Part shown: positions 1 to 8,587 of the stretch, piece after piece
How the letters are laid out: every line of letters starts with the position of its first letter
How positions within the stretch are numbered: position 1 is the first letter of the stretch
NCBI GenBank assembly: GCA_038247115.1
Contig: JBBRVG010000015.1
Span: 1 to 56,166, forward strand
DNA length: 56,166 nucleotides
Source of the DNA: Pseudaeromonas sp038247115
Lineage (GTDB): Bacteria > Pseudomonadota > Gammaproteobacteria > Enterobacterales > Aeromonadaceae
Direction of reading: 5' to 3'
Made by a program: the position numbers and the translations under genes
Notes under the pieces: generated by a model
Databases searched by the model: none
The model's input: only the letters and a program-made list of their open reading frames with translations
What the model was told of the DNA's origin: nothing

Positions 1-86
1 AGACCCTGAGCGTGCAAGCAGCCTACGGTCTTTCCAACAATGAAAGCCTGCATGAGATTGCCGTTGGTCTTGCTTACCAGTTTTAA
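1..86 (+). CDS. 3' end of a probable outer-membrane beta-barrel protein (partial)
   Basis: An open frame enters from the left edge (codons in phase with base 3) and stops with TAA at 84-86. The 27 visible residues alternate polar and apolar positions and end in ...GLAYQF. A terminal phenylalanine after an amphipathic strand is the usual last beta-strand signature recognised by the BAM machinery. The family cannot be named from so short a tail. There is no intrinsic terminator immediately after the stop. Confidence 0.5.
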   Translation, partial: TLSVQAAYGLSNNESLHEIAVGLAYQF

Positions 87-155
87 CCCCCTGGCTTCAA
101 TGTGAGTCTTTGCACAATAGACTTGGCTACCTCTCTATTAACTCGCGGCTCAAAG

Positions 156-169
156 TTGACATATGTCAA
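156..169. promoter_or_regulatory. FNR-like palindrome upstream of arcA
   Basis: TTGACATATGTCAA is a perfect 14-bp palindrome in the 337-bp gene-free interval before arcA. It matches the FNR consensus TTGAT-N4-ATCAA at 8 of 10 defined positions, with symmetric T-to-C and A-to-G changes. In E. coli arcA is activated by FNR, so the location is reasonable, but the regulator is inferred. Confidence 0.35.
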
Positions 170-245
170 ACAAGCGCTCGATTCTTGCCTCCATCCGCGG
201 GTCCGCTATTGTTAACCGCCTGTTACTTGATACATTCCTTGCCCG

Positions 246-273
246 TTGCGAACCTGTTTATTTTATCTATAAG
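246..273 (+). promoter_or_regulatory. candidate sigma-70 promoter of arcA
   Basis: TTGCGA at 246-251 and TATAAG at 268-273 are separated by 16 bp, giving a leader of roughly 145 nt before the arcA ATG. The rest of 87-423 shows no gene. Confidence 0.4.
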
Positions 274-423
274 TCGGGTGAAGTAAGCCCGCGTAATGAG
301 ACCAAAGCGTCAAAATCATCGAAATAATAGCTTGCTGCACTAAGCGCTATGAACTACTCATCGCCTTTAGTAAAACGAAATGTTAAATTTTCTGTCAGTT
401 TTTAACCTCCCGGGTAATTGTCC

Positions 424-1146
424 ATGCACACACCACAGATCCTGATCGTCGAAGACGAGCTCGTGACACGCAATTCGCTGAAAAGCATCTTTGAAGCAGA
501 AGGCTACGATGTGCTCGAGGCCAATAATGGCGATGAGATGCATGAGGCTTTAACGGACAATACCGTTGACCTCGTCATCATGGACATCAATCTACCGGGG
601 AAAAATGGCCTGCTGTTGGCCCGTGAGTTGCGTGAAAAAGGGCAAACCGGCCTGATGTTTCTGACCGGGCGCGATAATGAAGTGGACAAGATCCTCGGCC
701 TGGAAATTGGTGCCGATGATTACATCACCAAGCCGTTTAACCCGCGAGAGCTGACGATCCGGGCACGCAACCTGCTCAGCCGCACCCGACGCGCCGACGA
801 TGCCTCTGACACCGCAACCGGCCAACAACAAAACTATCGCTTCAACGGCTGGACCCTGGATATCAACAGCCGCAGCCTGATCAACCCATCGGCAGAGTCG
901 TTCCGCCTTCCTCGCTCCGAGTTTCGAGCCCTGCTGCATTTTTGTGAAAACCCGGGTCAAATCCAGACCCGAGCTGACTTGTTACTGAAGATGACAGGTC
1001 GTGAACTCAAGCCCCACGATCGCACTGTGGATGTCACCATACGGCGGATCCGTAAACATTTTGAATCTGTAGCCGATACTCCGGAAATTATCGCCACCAT
1101 CCACGGTGAGGGCTACCGCTTCTGCGGCACTCTGGAAGCCGAATAA
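424..1146 (+). CDS. arcA: ArcA, aerobic respiration control response regulator
   Basis: The product is 240 residues, against 238 in E. coli. It is the cytoplasmic DNA-binding partner of ArcB, whose gene lies at 6.1-8.4 kb, and controls respiratory genes under low oxygen. The N-terminal receiver domain has the acidic pocket E10/D11, the phospho-acceptor D54 in VIMDINLPG and the lysine in TKPFNP. The C-terminal winged helix contains RELKPHDRTVDVTIRRIRKH. A TTG six bases upstream (418) is in frame, but the ATG at 424 gives the conserved MHTPQILIVEDE start. The ribosome binding site is weak. The gene is monocistronic, with a strong terminator after it. Confidence 0.97.
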   Translation: MHTPQILIVEDELVTRNSLKSIFEAEGYDVLEANNGDEMHEALTDNTVDLVIMDINLPGKNGLLLARELREKGQTGLMFLTGRDNEVDKILGLEIGADDYITKPFNPRELTIRARNLLSRTRRADDASDTATGQQQNYRFNGWTLDINSRSLINPSAESFRLPRSEFRALLHFCENPGQIQTRADLLLKMTGRELKPHDRTVDVTIRRIRKHFESVADTPEIIATIHGEGYRFCGTLEAE

Positions 1147-1174
1147 TTCGACACTCGGATCCAGTTCTATTTTT

Positions 1175-1201
1175 ACTCCGGGGCGCACTGCGCCCCGGAG
1201 T
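1175..1201 (+). terminator. intrinsic terminator after arcA
   Basis: ACTCCGGGGCGC - act - GCGCCCCGGAGT is a perfect 12-bp stem starting 28 bases after the arcA stop. The downstream T-run is poor (CATTTC), while a TTTTT lies on the upstream side, so it may also stop minus-strand transcripts. Confidence 0.7.
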
Positions 1202-1303
1202 CATTTCAAGCCATCAATCACCGCCCATCATGATCCTGCCTTTTATAATCGGGCATCCACTACGCTTGAAGCTGGCGTTAGCTATTTTTTAGCTATGGAT
1301 AGC

Positions 1304-1327
1304 AGCCATTTAGCCATCCAGACATAG
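1304..1327 (+). promoter_or_regulatory. tandem MetJ-box-like operator for metNIQ
   Basis: Three contiguous 8-bp units, AGCCATTT, AGCCATCC and AGACATAG, each match the MetJ box AGACGTCT at 5 of 8 positions in the same phase. The array ends ten bases before the -35 of the metN promoter. MetJ with S-adenosylmethionine represses metNIQ in E. coli by binding tandem boxes. The assignment rests on phase, location and the downstream operon. Confidence 0.5.
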
Positions 1328-1336
1328 AAAAGTCCG

Positions 1337-1365
1337 TTGACACAACTCTGTGAACGCCATAGCAT
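1337..1365 (+). promoter_or_regulatory. sigma-70 promoter of metNIQ
   Basis: A consensus TTGACA (1337-1342) is 17 bp from TAGCAT (1360-1365). The predicted transcript has a leader of about 85 nt before metN. Confidence 0.65.
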
Positions 1366-1455
1366 CTTTTACCATGATTACTGGCATATCTAGCCAGTTT
1401 GGCTGCTGCTCCAGTCATAACCAGTGACAGACGCCGCCGTAGCATGAGATTAACC

Positions 1456-2499
1456 ATGATTAAACTAAGTAAAGTCGCAAAAACATACGGCCAGGGTCCC
1501 CAGGCTGTGGTCGCACTCAAGGCGACCGATCTGCAGGTTGGCAAAGGTGAAATCTTTGGCGTCATAGGCGCATCCGGTGCCGGTAAAAGCACCCTCATCC
1601 GGTGCGTCAATCTTCTGGAGCGACCAACTGCTGGCTGTGTCGAAGTCGATGGCATCGAATTAACCGCTCTGGCGAATCATGAGCTGACCTTGGCCCGCCG
1701 CAAGATTGGCATGATCTTTCAACATTTCAATCTGCTCGCCTCACGAACCGTATTCGAGAATGTTGCACTACCTCTGGAGCTGGCAGGCATCGACAAAGCC
1801 GGTATCCAGCAACGGGTGGCCAAGCTGCTGGATCTGGTGGGTCTCGGTAATCGCGCTCATGCCTATCCAGCGGAACTATCCGGTGGGCAGAAACAAAGGG
1901 TTGCCATAGCGCGAGCCCTGGCTCCCGAGCCGAAGGTGCTACTGTGTGACGAAGCCACCTCGGCACTGGATCCGCAAACCACCCAATCCATACTGGCTCT
2001 GCTCAAAGAGATCAATCTCAAACTAGGCCTGACCATACTGCTGATCACCCATGAAATGGATGTCGTCAAAAGCATCTGTGATCGGGTTGCCATCATCAGC
2101 GACGGTGAATTGATTGAGCAGGGTGAAGTCGCTTGGTTCTTCTCTCACGCCAAGACCCAACTGGCGCAAGATTTTATTCGCTCCACCATTCACTTACCGA
2201 TCCCTCAGGAGTATCAGGCCCGGTTGCTGGACGAACGGGTTGACCAGAGCTGGCCGTTGCTGCGACTGGGCTTCAGTGGCAACACCGTGGATGCACCGCT
2301 GATTTCCCAAGCCAGCCGCCAATTTGGAATCGATGTCAGCATTCTCAGTGCCGACATTGAATACGCGGGTGGCGTCAAGTTCGGCTTCCTGCTTGCCGAA
2401 TTGTTTGCCACACCCGCCGCGACGCAGCAGACCATCGACTTTTTCCGTGAACATCAAATCCAGGTAGAGGTATTAGGCTATGTCCGCAGCCATGATTGA
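1456..2499 (+). CDS. metN: MetN, ATPase of the methionine ABC importer
   Basis: A 347-residue ATP-binding subunit that powers uptake of D- and L-methionine through MetI, with MetQ as the binding lipoprotein. Walker A is GASGAGKS, the signature is LSGGQKQRVAIARAL, Walker B is VLLCDEATSALD and the switch histidine is in LLITHEMD. The last ~100 residues match the NIL/ACT-like regulatory domain that binds methionine and inhibits the ATPase (DYAGGVKFG-type motif, here EYAGGVKFG). An in-frame ATG at 1399 would add 19 residues, but the conserved MetN start MIKLSKV sits at 1456. It overlaps metI by 20 bp, which suggests translational coupling. Confidence 0.96.
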   Translation: MIKLSKVAKTYGQGPQAVVALKATDLQVGKGEIFGVIGASGAGKSTLIRCVNLLERPTAGCVEVDGIELTALANHELTLARRKIGMIFQHFNLLASRTVFENVALPLELAGIDKAGIQQRVAKLLDLVGLGNRAHAYPAELSGGQKQRVAIARALAPEPKVLLCDEATSALDPQTTQSILALLKEINLKLGLTILLITHEMDVVKSICDRVAIISDGELIEQGEVAWFFSHAKTQLAQDFIRSTIHLPIPQEYQARLLDERVDQSWPLLRLGFSGNTVDAPLISQASRQFGIDVSILSADIEYAGGVKFGFLLAELFATPAATQQTIDFFREHQIQVEVLGYVRSHD

Positions 2500-3133
2500 G
2501 TTGTTAGTCCTGGCCCTGGGTGAAACCATCCTGATGGTTGCGGCGTCAGCACTGTTCAGTGCGTTATTGGGTATTCCCCTGGGTGTCGCCTTGCATGTAA
2601 CCAAAGCCGGGCAAATTCTAGCGCAACCGAAACTGCAACGTTTGCTGGGTACCCTCGTCAATGTCGGCCGCTCTGTACCCTTCATTATCTTGCTGGTGGC
2701 CATCATACCGTTCACCCGATTCATCGTCGGTACCAGTATCGGCACTGTTGCCGCCATAGTCCCACTCACCGTCGGTGCCATCCCGTTTGTCGCTCGCCTG
2801 ATTGAAGGCGCGCTGATCGAGGTGCCATTTGGTCTGCAGGAAGCCGCCCAGGCCATGGGGGCAAAACCACTGCAGATTATCCAGAAAGTATTACTCCCCG
2901 AAGCCTTGCCGGGCATCATCAACGCGCTGACCATCACGCTGGTAACGCTAGTGAATTACTCGGCTATGGCCGGCGCCATTGGTGGCGGTGGTCTGGGTGA
3001 TGTGGGGATCCGCTACGGTTATCAACGCTTCGATCCGGCCGTCATGCTAGTCACTGTGGTGATATTGGTACTACTGGTGCAATTGATACAGGGATTGGGT
3101 GATCGGCTGGTCAAGCGCGTCGATCATCGTTAA
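2480..3133 (+). CDS. metI: MetI, permease of the methionine ABC importer
   Basis: A 217-residue inner-membrane permease with about five hydrophobic segments, the same size as E. coli MetI. The cytoplasmic loop carrying the EAA motif (EAAQAMGAKPLQIIQKVLLPEALPG region, around residues 117-141) docks on MetN. The ATG at 2480 lies inside the 3' end of metN, so the two genes are overlapped and probably coupled. metQ follows after 31 bp. Confidence 0.96.
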   Translation: MSAAMIELLVLALGETILMVAASALFSALLGIPLGVALHVTKAGQILAQPKLQRLLGTLVNVGRSVPFIILLVAIIPFTRFIVGTSIGTVAAIVPLTVGAIPFVARLIEGALIEVPFGLQEAAQAMGAKPLQIIQKVLLPEALPGIINALTITLVTLVNYSAMAGAIGGGGLGDVGIRYGYQRFDPAVMLVTVVILVLLVQLIQGLGDRLVKRVDHR

Positions 3134-3164
3134 GACAATGGGTTTTTCACAACAGGAGGTTTCC

Positions 3165-3962
3165 ATGAAATACGCACTACATACTGCCGCCGCCTTGCTT
3201 TCCGTGTTCCTGATTTCAGGATGTGGCAAGAATGAGCAGGACAACCACATCAAAGTCGGTGCTATTGCTGGTACCGAGGTACAAGTAGTGGAAGTGGCCA
3301 AACGAGTAGCCAAAGAGAAGTTTGGTCTGGAAGTCGAGATTGTCAGCTTCAGCGACTACGTCACCCCGAACGTGGCCCTCAACGATGGCAGCATTGACGT
3401 CAATGCCTTCCAGCACAAGCCTTACCTGGATTCGCAAATCAAGGATCGCGGCTACAAACTGGCGGCCGTAGGCAATACCTTTGTCTACCCGATTGCTGGC
3501 TACTCCAAGAAAATCAAGACGCTGGCCGAGTTGAAAGAGGGTTCTCCAATCGCGGTACCCAACGATCCAACCAACCTAGGCCGCTCTTTGTTGCTGCTGC
3601 AAAAGCAGGGCATTATCCAGCTGAAAGCGGATGTCGGTCTGAATGGCACAGTGCTGGACATCATTGGCAATCCGAAGCAGGTCAAGATTGTCGAACTGGA
3701 AGCGGCGCAACTGCCACGCTCCCTGGATGATGTGGATCTGGCCATCATCAACACCACCTATGCGTCACAGATTGACCTGCTGCCTACCCGGGATGGTTTG
3801 TTTGTCGAAGACAAAGACTCACCCTACGTGAATCTGGTGGTAGCCCGTGAAGACAACAAGGATGCGGAAAAGGTCAAACAATTTGTTCAGGCCTATCAGA
3901 GCGATGAAGTCTACAAAGCCGCACAGGAGTTGTTCAAAGGTGGCGTCGTCAAAGGCTGGTAA
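3165..3962 (+). CDS. metQ: MetQ, methionine-binding lipoprotein
   Basis: A 265-residue NlpA/MetQ-family lipoprotein. The signal peptide ends in the lipobox ISGC with C20 as the lipidated residue, and the mature protein starts GKNEQDN. The binding fold contains the family motifs VGAIAGTE, VEIVSFSDYV and VPNDPTNLGRSLLLLQ. A strong AGGAGG at 3154-3159 sits five bases before the ATG at 3165 and rules out the longer in-frame start at 3099. It is the last gene of metNIQ and is followed by a terminator. Confidence 0.96.
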   Translation: MKYALHTAAALLSVFLISGCGKNEQDNHIKVGAIAGTEVQVVEVAKRVAKEKFGLEVEIVSFSDYVTPNVALNDGSIDVNAFQHKPYLDSQIKDRGYKLAAVGNTFVYPIAGYSKKIKTLAELKEGSPIAVPNDPTNLGRSLLLLQKQGIIQLKADVGLNGTVLDIIGNPKQVKIVELEAAQLPRSLDDVDLAIINTTYASQIDLLPTRDGLFVEDKDSPYVNLVVAREDNKDAEKVKQFVQAYQSDEVYKAAQELFKGGVVKGW

Positions 3963-4012
3963 GACGGCAAGCACTACCGTGTAATTTTTTGTAAATACGG
4001 TTAGAATCCACA

Positions 4013-4046
4013 GAAGGGTCACGAAAGCGTGGCCTTTCTTTTTTTC
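4013..4046 (+). terminator. intrinsic terminator of metNIQ
   Basis: GAAGGGTCACG pairs with CGTGGCCTTTC (two G-T pairs) around a short AAAG loop, then runs into TCTTTTTTTT. It starts 51 bases after the metQ stop. Confidence 0.8.
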
Positions 4047-4123
4047 AGCCGTTATTGTTGGGCTGAGCATAATAAGCACGATAACTAACTAAAAAAACTG
4101 CACGGATCACGGAAGTTACCGCC

Positions 4124-4621
4124 ATGAAAGACTGGTATTTAGCGTATTGCCGCCATCGCGAAGAAGGAAGAGCCAGCATGCACCTGAGAAATCAGGGCGT
4201 GGATAGCTATTACCCTATGGTTCAAGTCGAGAAGTTACAGCGGGGACACCGTGTCGCACGGATGGAGCCCATGTTCCCTTCCTACCTGTTTGTGCAAGTC
4301 GATCTGGAGGCCTTTCCCCCCTATCGCCTCAACTCCACCCGGGGTTTGCGTCATATGGTGCGCTTGGGTAGCCAATGGACCAAGGTCCCCAAAGAGCTGG
4401 TGTACTCGCTGATGTGTCAGGAAGATAGTGATGAGGTGCGGGCGCTGCTGAATCAGTTACCCTGCAGCGGCGATAAGGTACGCATCAACGAAGGCACCTT
4501 TGCCGGGCTCGAAGCCCTCTATCTGGAGCCGGATGGCGATCAGCGCTCCTATCTGCTGCTGGAAATGCTGCATAAACAGTTCCAGCACAGTGTCGAAAAT
4601 CGCGCCTTTGCCCTGATTTAA
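4124..4621 (+). CDS. rfaH: RfaH, operon-specific transcription antiterminator
   Basis: A 165-residue NusG paralogue (E. coli RfaH has 162). It is recruited to RNA polymerase paused at an ops element and then suppresses Rho termination and couples translation in long, often horizontally acquired operons. The NGN domain begins KDWYLAYCRHREEGRA and holds FPSYLFVQVD and STRGLRHMVR. The C-terminal KOW region has GDKVRINEGTFAGLEALYLE, with the RfaH-type VKN-like tail SVENRAFALI. It is a single gene. A JUMPstart/ops element that RfaH should recognise lies at about 31.8 kb in this window, before the PARIS-like genes. Confidence 0.94.
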   Translation: MKDWYLAYCRHREEGRASMHLRNQGVDSYYPMVQVEKLQRGHRVARMEPMFPSYLFVQVDLEAFPPYRLNSTRGLRHMVRLGSQWTKVPKELVYSLMCQEDSDEVRALLNQLPCSGDKVRINEGTFAGLEALYLEPDGDQRSYLLLEMLHKQFQHSVENRAFALI

Positions 4622-4631
4622 GGATCACCCC

Positions 4632-4670
4632 GGCTTCTGAGGCCCGAGACGCAGCAGCCGCTCAGAAGCC
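4632..4670. terminator. hairpin between convergent rfaH and dgt
   Basis: GGCTTCTGAG (4632-4641) pairs with CTCAGAAGCC (4661-4670) over a 19-nt loop. It overlaps the dgt stop codon and lacks a T-run on either side, so it may be only a 3'-end stem. Confidence 0.35.
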
Positions 4671-6020
4671 CCGGAGTAACCGGTATTCAGCCTGCACATA
4701 GGTATCTGTCATGCCGGTGACATAATCGATGAGCAGACGCACCCGGTAATACCACTCCAGTTCATCACGGCTGCTTGCCGCGCCATCGAGATCAGCGACC
4801 GCCCGGCGATAGGCATCCAGATGCCGCCGCGACAAGCGATGGCATAAGCGGCGATGCAGAGCATGGCCGCCACCCTCTTCATCCGCCAGTAACGCCATGA
4901 ACTCGGCGTGAGTCAGCGTCAACAATCGACCATAGCTATCCAGCACGCCAGTTAATGCCGCATATCCTTCCAGCTCCAACGCTTCAATTTCACGACAGCG
5001 AAAAATCCGATCCCGGGCGAGCTGACGCAAGAGCGACAAGAGTTCAACGGCCGGATGACCGCTGGCCAATAAGGTTCCAGCGAAATGACCGTCAAGAATC
5101 GCAGACTCATGCTGCAGGTACTCAGCCACCACCACCTGTACCACCTCTCCGGTCAAGCGCGCACGGAAGGTGGGAAAGAAGCCCTCGGCACTGACGTTCG
5201 CCTCGGCCAGCAGCCCGGAGAGATAAGCATCCCCCTGCCAGACACTGAGCAAATGCTGCTGCAGCTCGGCCAGGCTCAGCAAGCCACGGTCGACCGCATC
5301 CTCCAGATCGGCGATGCAGTAACAGAGATCGTCTGCCGCCTCCATCAGATAGACCAGCGGGAATCGCTGCCCGACCTGCAGCCCCAACTGTTGCCGCAAT
5401 TGGCTCACCAATGATCGTTCACTGTAGAAATAACCAATCTTTTGCGCCGGCTCGGCACCATCGCCAATACCCACCGGCACCTTGATCAGGGTCGCCAGCA
5501 GGCTATAGGTCAAATCCATCTGTTGCAGGGAGTGCGCCAGCCGCAAACTCTGGGCATTGCCATCAAAGGCTAACAAGTCAGGCAGGAGCGTCCGGGTCCA
5601 AAGCTCACTCGGCTCCCGCGCCAAGCACTGCGGATAGAGCACAGGCAACTGCTGCCCCAGCCACTCCCGCAACACTGACTCACCAAAGTGGCCGAACGGC
5701 GGGTTGCCCACATCGTGGAGCAGACAGGCCATTTCCAGCAGATTCAGCAGCGGCATTTCCGGCAAGCTATCGCTGGCCTTGGCTTTGAGCAAGGCGCGAC
5801 AGATCTGTCGACCCACCTGTTGCACCTCTAGCGAGTGGGTCAAGCGGCTACGAACAGAGGCTTTGACATCCAGGGGGAATACCTGGGTTTTTTGCTGCAA
5901 ACGCCGTACTGGCGCACTCTGCACCACGCGAGCCCGATCCGCCTCGGTCGCCTCCAGCAAGGAGTCGGCAGCCTGGTGACTAAACCGTGCCGGCTGCAAC
6001 AATCGCTTATATCTCATCAT
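4662..6020 (-). CDS. dgt: Dgt, deoxyguanosinetriphosphate triphosphohydrolase
   Basis: A 452-residue HD-domain enzyme that splits dGTP to deoxyguanosine and triphosphate (E. coli Dgt is about 505). The metal-binding HD motifs are visible: RRLQQKTQVFPL, RLTHSLEVQQVGR, HDVGNPPFGHFGE and MEAADDLCYCIADLEDA. The segment written FEGNAQ in E. coli is FDGNAQ here. A GGGAGG stands eight bases before the first of two adjacent ATGs. It follows arcB on the same strand after 37 bp with no terminator between, so it is probably cotranscribed with arcB. Confidence 0.93.
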   Translation of the reverse strand: MMRYKRLLQPARFSHQAADSLLEATEADRARVVQSAPVRRLQQKTQVFPLDVKASVRSRLTHSLEVQQVGRQICRALLKAKASDSLPEMPLLNLLEMACLLHDVGNPPFGHFGESVLREWLGQQLPVLYPQCLAREPSELWTRTLLPDLLAFDGNAQSLRLAHSLQQMDLTYSLLATLIKVPVGIGDGAEPAQKIGYFYSERSLVSQLRQQLGLQVGQRFPLVYLMEAADDLCYCIADLEDAVDRGLLSLAELQQHLLSVWQGDAYLSGLLAEANVSAEGFFPTFRARLTGEVVQVVVAEYLQHESAILDGHFAGTLLASGHPAVELLSLLRQLARDRIFRCREIEALELEGYAALTGVLDSYGRLLTLTHAEFMALLADEEGGGHALHRRLCHRLSRRHLDAYRRAVADLDGAASSRDELEWYYRVRLLIDYVTGMTDTYVQAEYRLLRGF

Positions 6021-6057
6021 CGGATGATCCTCCCGAAGCCATGAATAGTCGCCGCCA

Positions 6058-8415
6058 TCAACTGGTCAACCAGGCTTGCAAGCGCTGCAGATCGCGCGGA
6101 TAGACGTCCCGTAATTCAGCGACCCACTGGGTTATCTGTTGGGGCCACTCGGGCAAGTCCGGCGACTGAGCCTGCTTGGCCAATTGGTGCAAACGCCGCA
6201 GGCCAATGGCCCCGACCGCGCTTTTGATCTTGTGCGCCTCACTGACGATCCCGTCCTGCTGGTGCGCTTCGAGCTGACGCTCCAGCTCAGCCAGATAATC
6301 CGGCATCATCTGCGCAAACAGCTCCACAGCCCCTAGCAAAACGGACTTACCCACCATGTCGGCGTAGTCGGTCAAAAAGGGCAGATCCAGAATCTCCTCG
6401 ACCGCCTCTAACTGCGAGGTATCGACCAGGATAACCGCTGGAGCAGGAAGCGCCCCGAGCGCGGCAGAAACCGCTTCGTGTGCGGCAGGCGTCAAAAACA
6501 ACTGGTGCAACACCCGCTTGAGATTGTCCACCGAGAGTGGCTTGCCAATCACATCGCGCATGCCGTGGGCCAAATAAGTCGACTTGTCGCGGATCAGGTT
6601 AGCGGTTAACGCCACCAGCGGCGGCAACGTCTCGCGGCCGTGACGAACAAGCAACTGATCGGCCACCTCAAACCCTGTCATGTCCGGCAACTGGATATCC
6701 AGCAACACCAGATCAAAGGCCTCGGGTTGCATCAGGGCCAAGGCCTCTTCCCCACAGCGGGCCGGAACCACACTGTGCCCCAGCTTTTCCAGCAAGGCGG
6801 TGGCAACCGTGATGTTCAGCTCCACATCCTCGACCAGCAGAATGCGCAACGAAGGAGTAGTCAGCTCGATCTCAGATGCTGGCTCAGGAAGCGACGCCAC
6901 CACCAGCTCCAAGGTGAAACAGCTACCATGCTCCTCCTCGCTATCCACCTCCAGAGTCCCGCCCATGGCTTCCACCAGTTGTCGGGAGACCGCCAAGCCG
7001 ATGCCGGTACCGACCGCATGCTTCTTGCCATTGACCTGGTAATACATAGCAAAAATCTTGTCGAGCTCAGCGGCCGGGATGCCCACACCGGTATCTTCGA
7101 CCTCGAAGCGCAAGTGGACATGTTGCTCGTCTTCACGATGCATATAGATCCGTAACGTCACCCCCCCCTGTTCAGTGAACTTGATGGCATTGCCGGTCAG
7201 ATTCCACAACACCTGCCGCAAACGAGTTCCATCGGCCAGCACCCAGGGTGGCACGTCACCATCCAGATCCACGTGCAGGTACAAGCCTTTCTGTTCGGCC
7301 ATCAACCGGGTCAGGGACTCCAGATCGTTCAAGAATGCGGGCAAATCGACCCGGGCGGGGGCTATCTGCAGGCGCTGGCGGTCAATTTTGTCCAGATCGA
7401 TGATGTCATTGAAGATATTGCCCAGGGTGACGGCACTGACATGGATGGCATTGAGATACTGACGCTGTTCGGCATCCAGACGGCTGTCCTGCAAAATCCG
7501 GCTCAAACCGACGATGCCATTCAACGGCGTGCGCAGCTCATGACTGATGGTCGAGATGAAGGTTGTTTTCTCGCGACTGGCCTGTTCCAGCTGTTCCTGG
7601 TAGCGCTTGCGCTCGGTCACATCACGGCCGAAGCCGAGCAGGCCCAAGCGTTTACCCCGTGCATCATAGAATGGCACCTTGCGCATCTCGAAGCAGGCGG
7701 AGTGACCATCCGGGTAGCGCATCCATTGCTCATAGGTGTAGGTCACATTGCTGGCAAAGACATGGCGATCGGTTTCTACCACCCGATCAGCAACTGCAGG
7801 CTCGTAAATGTCATGGGGCGTCTTGCCAATCAATTCGGACTCTGTTCGGCCGGTCAATGTTTCCATCGCCACATTACAGCCGGAGAATTCCCCTTGCGGG
7901 TTGCGGTAGTAAATAACATCTGGCGAACTATCGATAAAGGAGCGCAGCAGGGCGCTGCGATCTTCCAGGTCCAGCTGTGCCTGCTCCCGTCGCGCCACTT
8001 CGGCCTTCAGTTCGCTCATGGCCTGTTGTCGTGCCGCCTCGGCCCTGTGGGTCTCTTCAATCTGCTGATTCAATTGGCTGATATTGCTGTGCAACTGCAC
8101 ATTCAACGCCTGATCCCGCTCCCGCATCTCCTGCAGTTTGCTAACCATATGAGTCAGCCGCTGCCGGGAGTCCTCCAACTCGTCAACCACGGCGGTGAGA
8201 AAATAGGCCGCCCAGGGGGTGACCAGCAGACCAAAAAATACCGAGCGCACTATATCGACCACATCGATAATACCGCGGAGCAACAGGGTCACACCCATCT
8301 GGATCAACACGGCCAGCACTATGATGAAGAGCACCAGCAACAAGCTGAACCGAATAATCCCCAGACGAGTCAGCCAATCCACATAGTATTGGGCCCAGGA
8401 TTTGATTTGCCGCAT
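6058..8415 (-). CDS. arcB: ArcB, anoxia-responsive hybrid sensor kinase
   Basis: A 785-residue tripartite inner-membrane kinase (E. coli 778) that senses quinone redox state and phosphorylates ArcA. Order of parts: two N-terminal membrane helices (about 21-47 and 53-77), coiled coil, PAS domain (about 150-275), HisKA with the phospho-histidine near residue 292 in STISHELRTPLNG, HATPase with TGTGIGLAVSRQL, receiver with LVLLDIQLPD (Asp near 573), and an HPt domain with the histidine in EAHKIKSAVG. The ATG at 8415 gives the conserved MRQIKSWAQYY start. An upstream in-frame extension to 8457 is not supported by homology. Confidence 0.96.
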   Translation of the reverse strand: MRQIKSWAQYYVDWLTRLGIIRFSLLLVLFIIVLAVLIQMGVTLLLRGIIDVVDIVRSVFFGLLVTPWAAYFLTAVVDELEDSRQRLTHMVSKLQEMRERDQALNVQLHSNISQLNQQIEETHRAEAARQQAMSELKAEVARREQAQLDLEDRSALLRSFIDSSPDVIYYRNPQGEFSGCNVAMETLTGRTESELIGKTPHDIYEPAVADRVVETDRHVFASNVTYTYEQWMRYPDGHSACFEMRKVPFYDARGKRLGLLGFGRDVTERKRYQEQLEQASREKTTFISTISHELRTPLNGIVGLSRILQDSRLDAEQRQYLNAIHVSAVTLGNIFNDIIDLDKIDRQRLQIAPARVDLPAFLNDLESLTRLMAEQKGLYLHVDLDGDVPPWVLADGTRLRQVLWNLTGNAIKFTEQGGVTLRIYMHREDEQHVHLRFEVEDTGVGIPAAELDKIFAMYYQVNGKKHAVGTGIGLAVSRQLVEAMGGTLEVDSEEEHGSCFTLELVVASLPEPASEIELTTPSLRILLVEDVELNITVATALLEKLGHSVVPARCGEEALALMQPEAFDLVLLDIQLPDMTGFEVADQLLVRHGRETLPPLVALTANLIRDKSTYLAHGMRDVIGKPLSVDNLKRVLHQLFLTPAAHEAVSAALGALPAPAVILVDTSQLEAVEEILDLPFLTDYADMVGKSVLLGAVELFAQMMPDYLAELERQLEAHQQDGIVSEAHKIKSAVGAIGLRRLHQLAKQAQSPDLPEWPQQITQWVAELRDVYPRDLQRLQAWLTS

Positions 8416-8505
8416 GCCAGTTCCTCGTAATACAACTCGGGCTATCATATCAATCACCAGCCCGAATCGGGCAGGATCCGCGCACAGTTAGTGGCAAATC
8501 CGTGT

Positions 8506-8534
8506 AAAAACAACAAAGGGGCCTCTCGGCCCCT
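8506..8534 (-). terminator. intrinsic terminator after glgC
   Basis: Read on the minus strand, AGGGGCC - GAGA - GGCCCCT is followed by TTTGTTGTTTTT. It lies between the glgC stop and the arcB start, separating the two transcription units. Confidence 0.75.
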
Positions 8535-8587
8535 CAGATTTGCATACGGTTTACTCTTTCGTGTCTACAGCGACTGGAGCCAACCGC

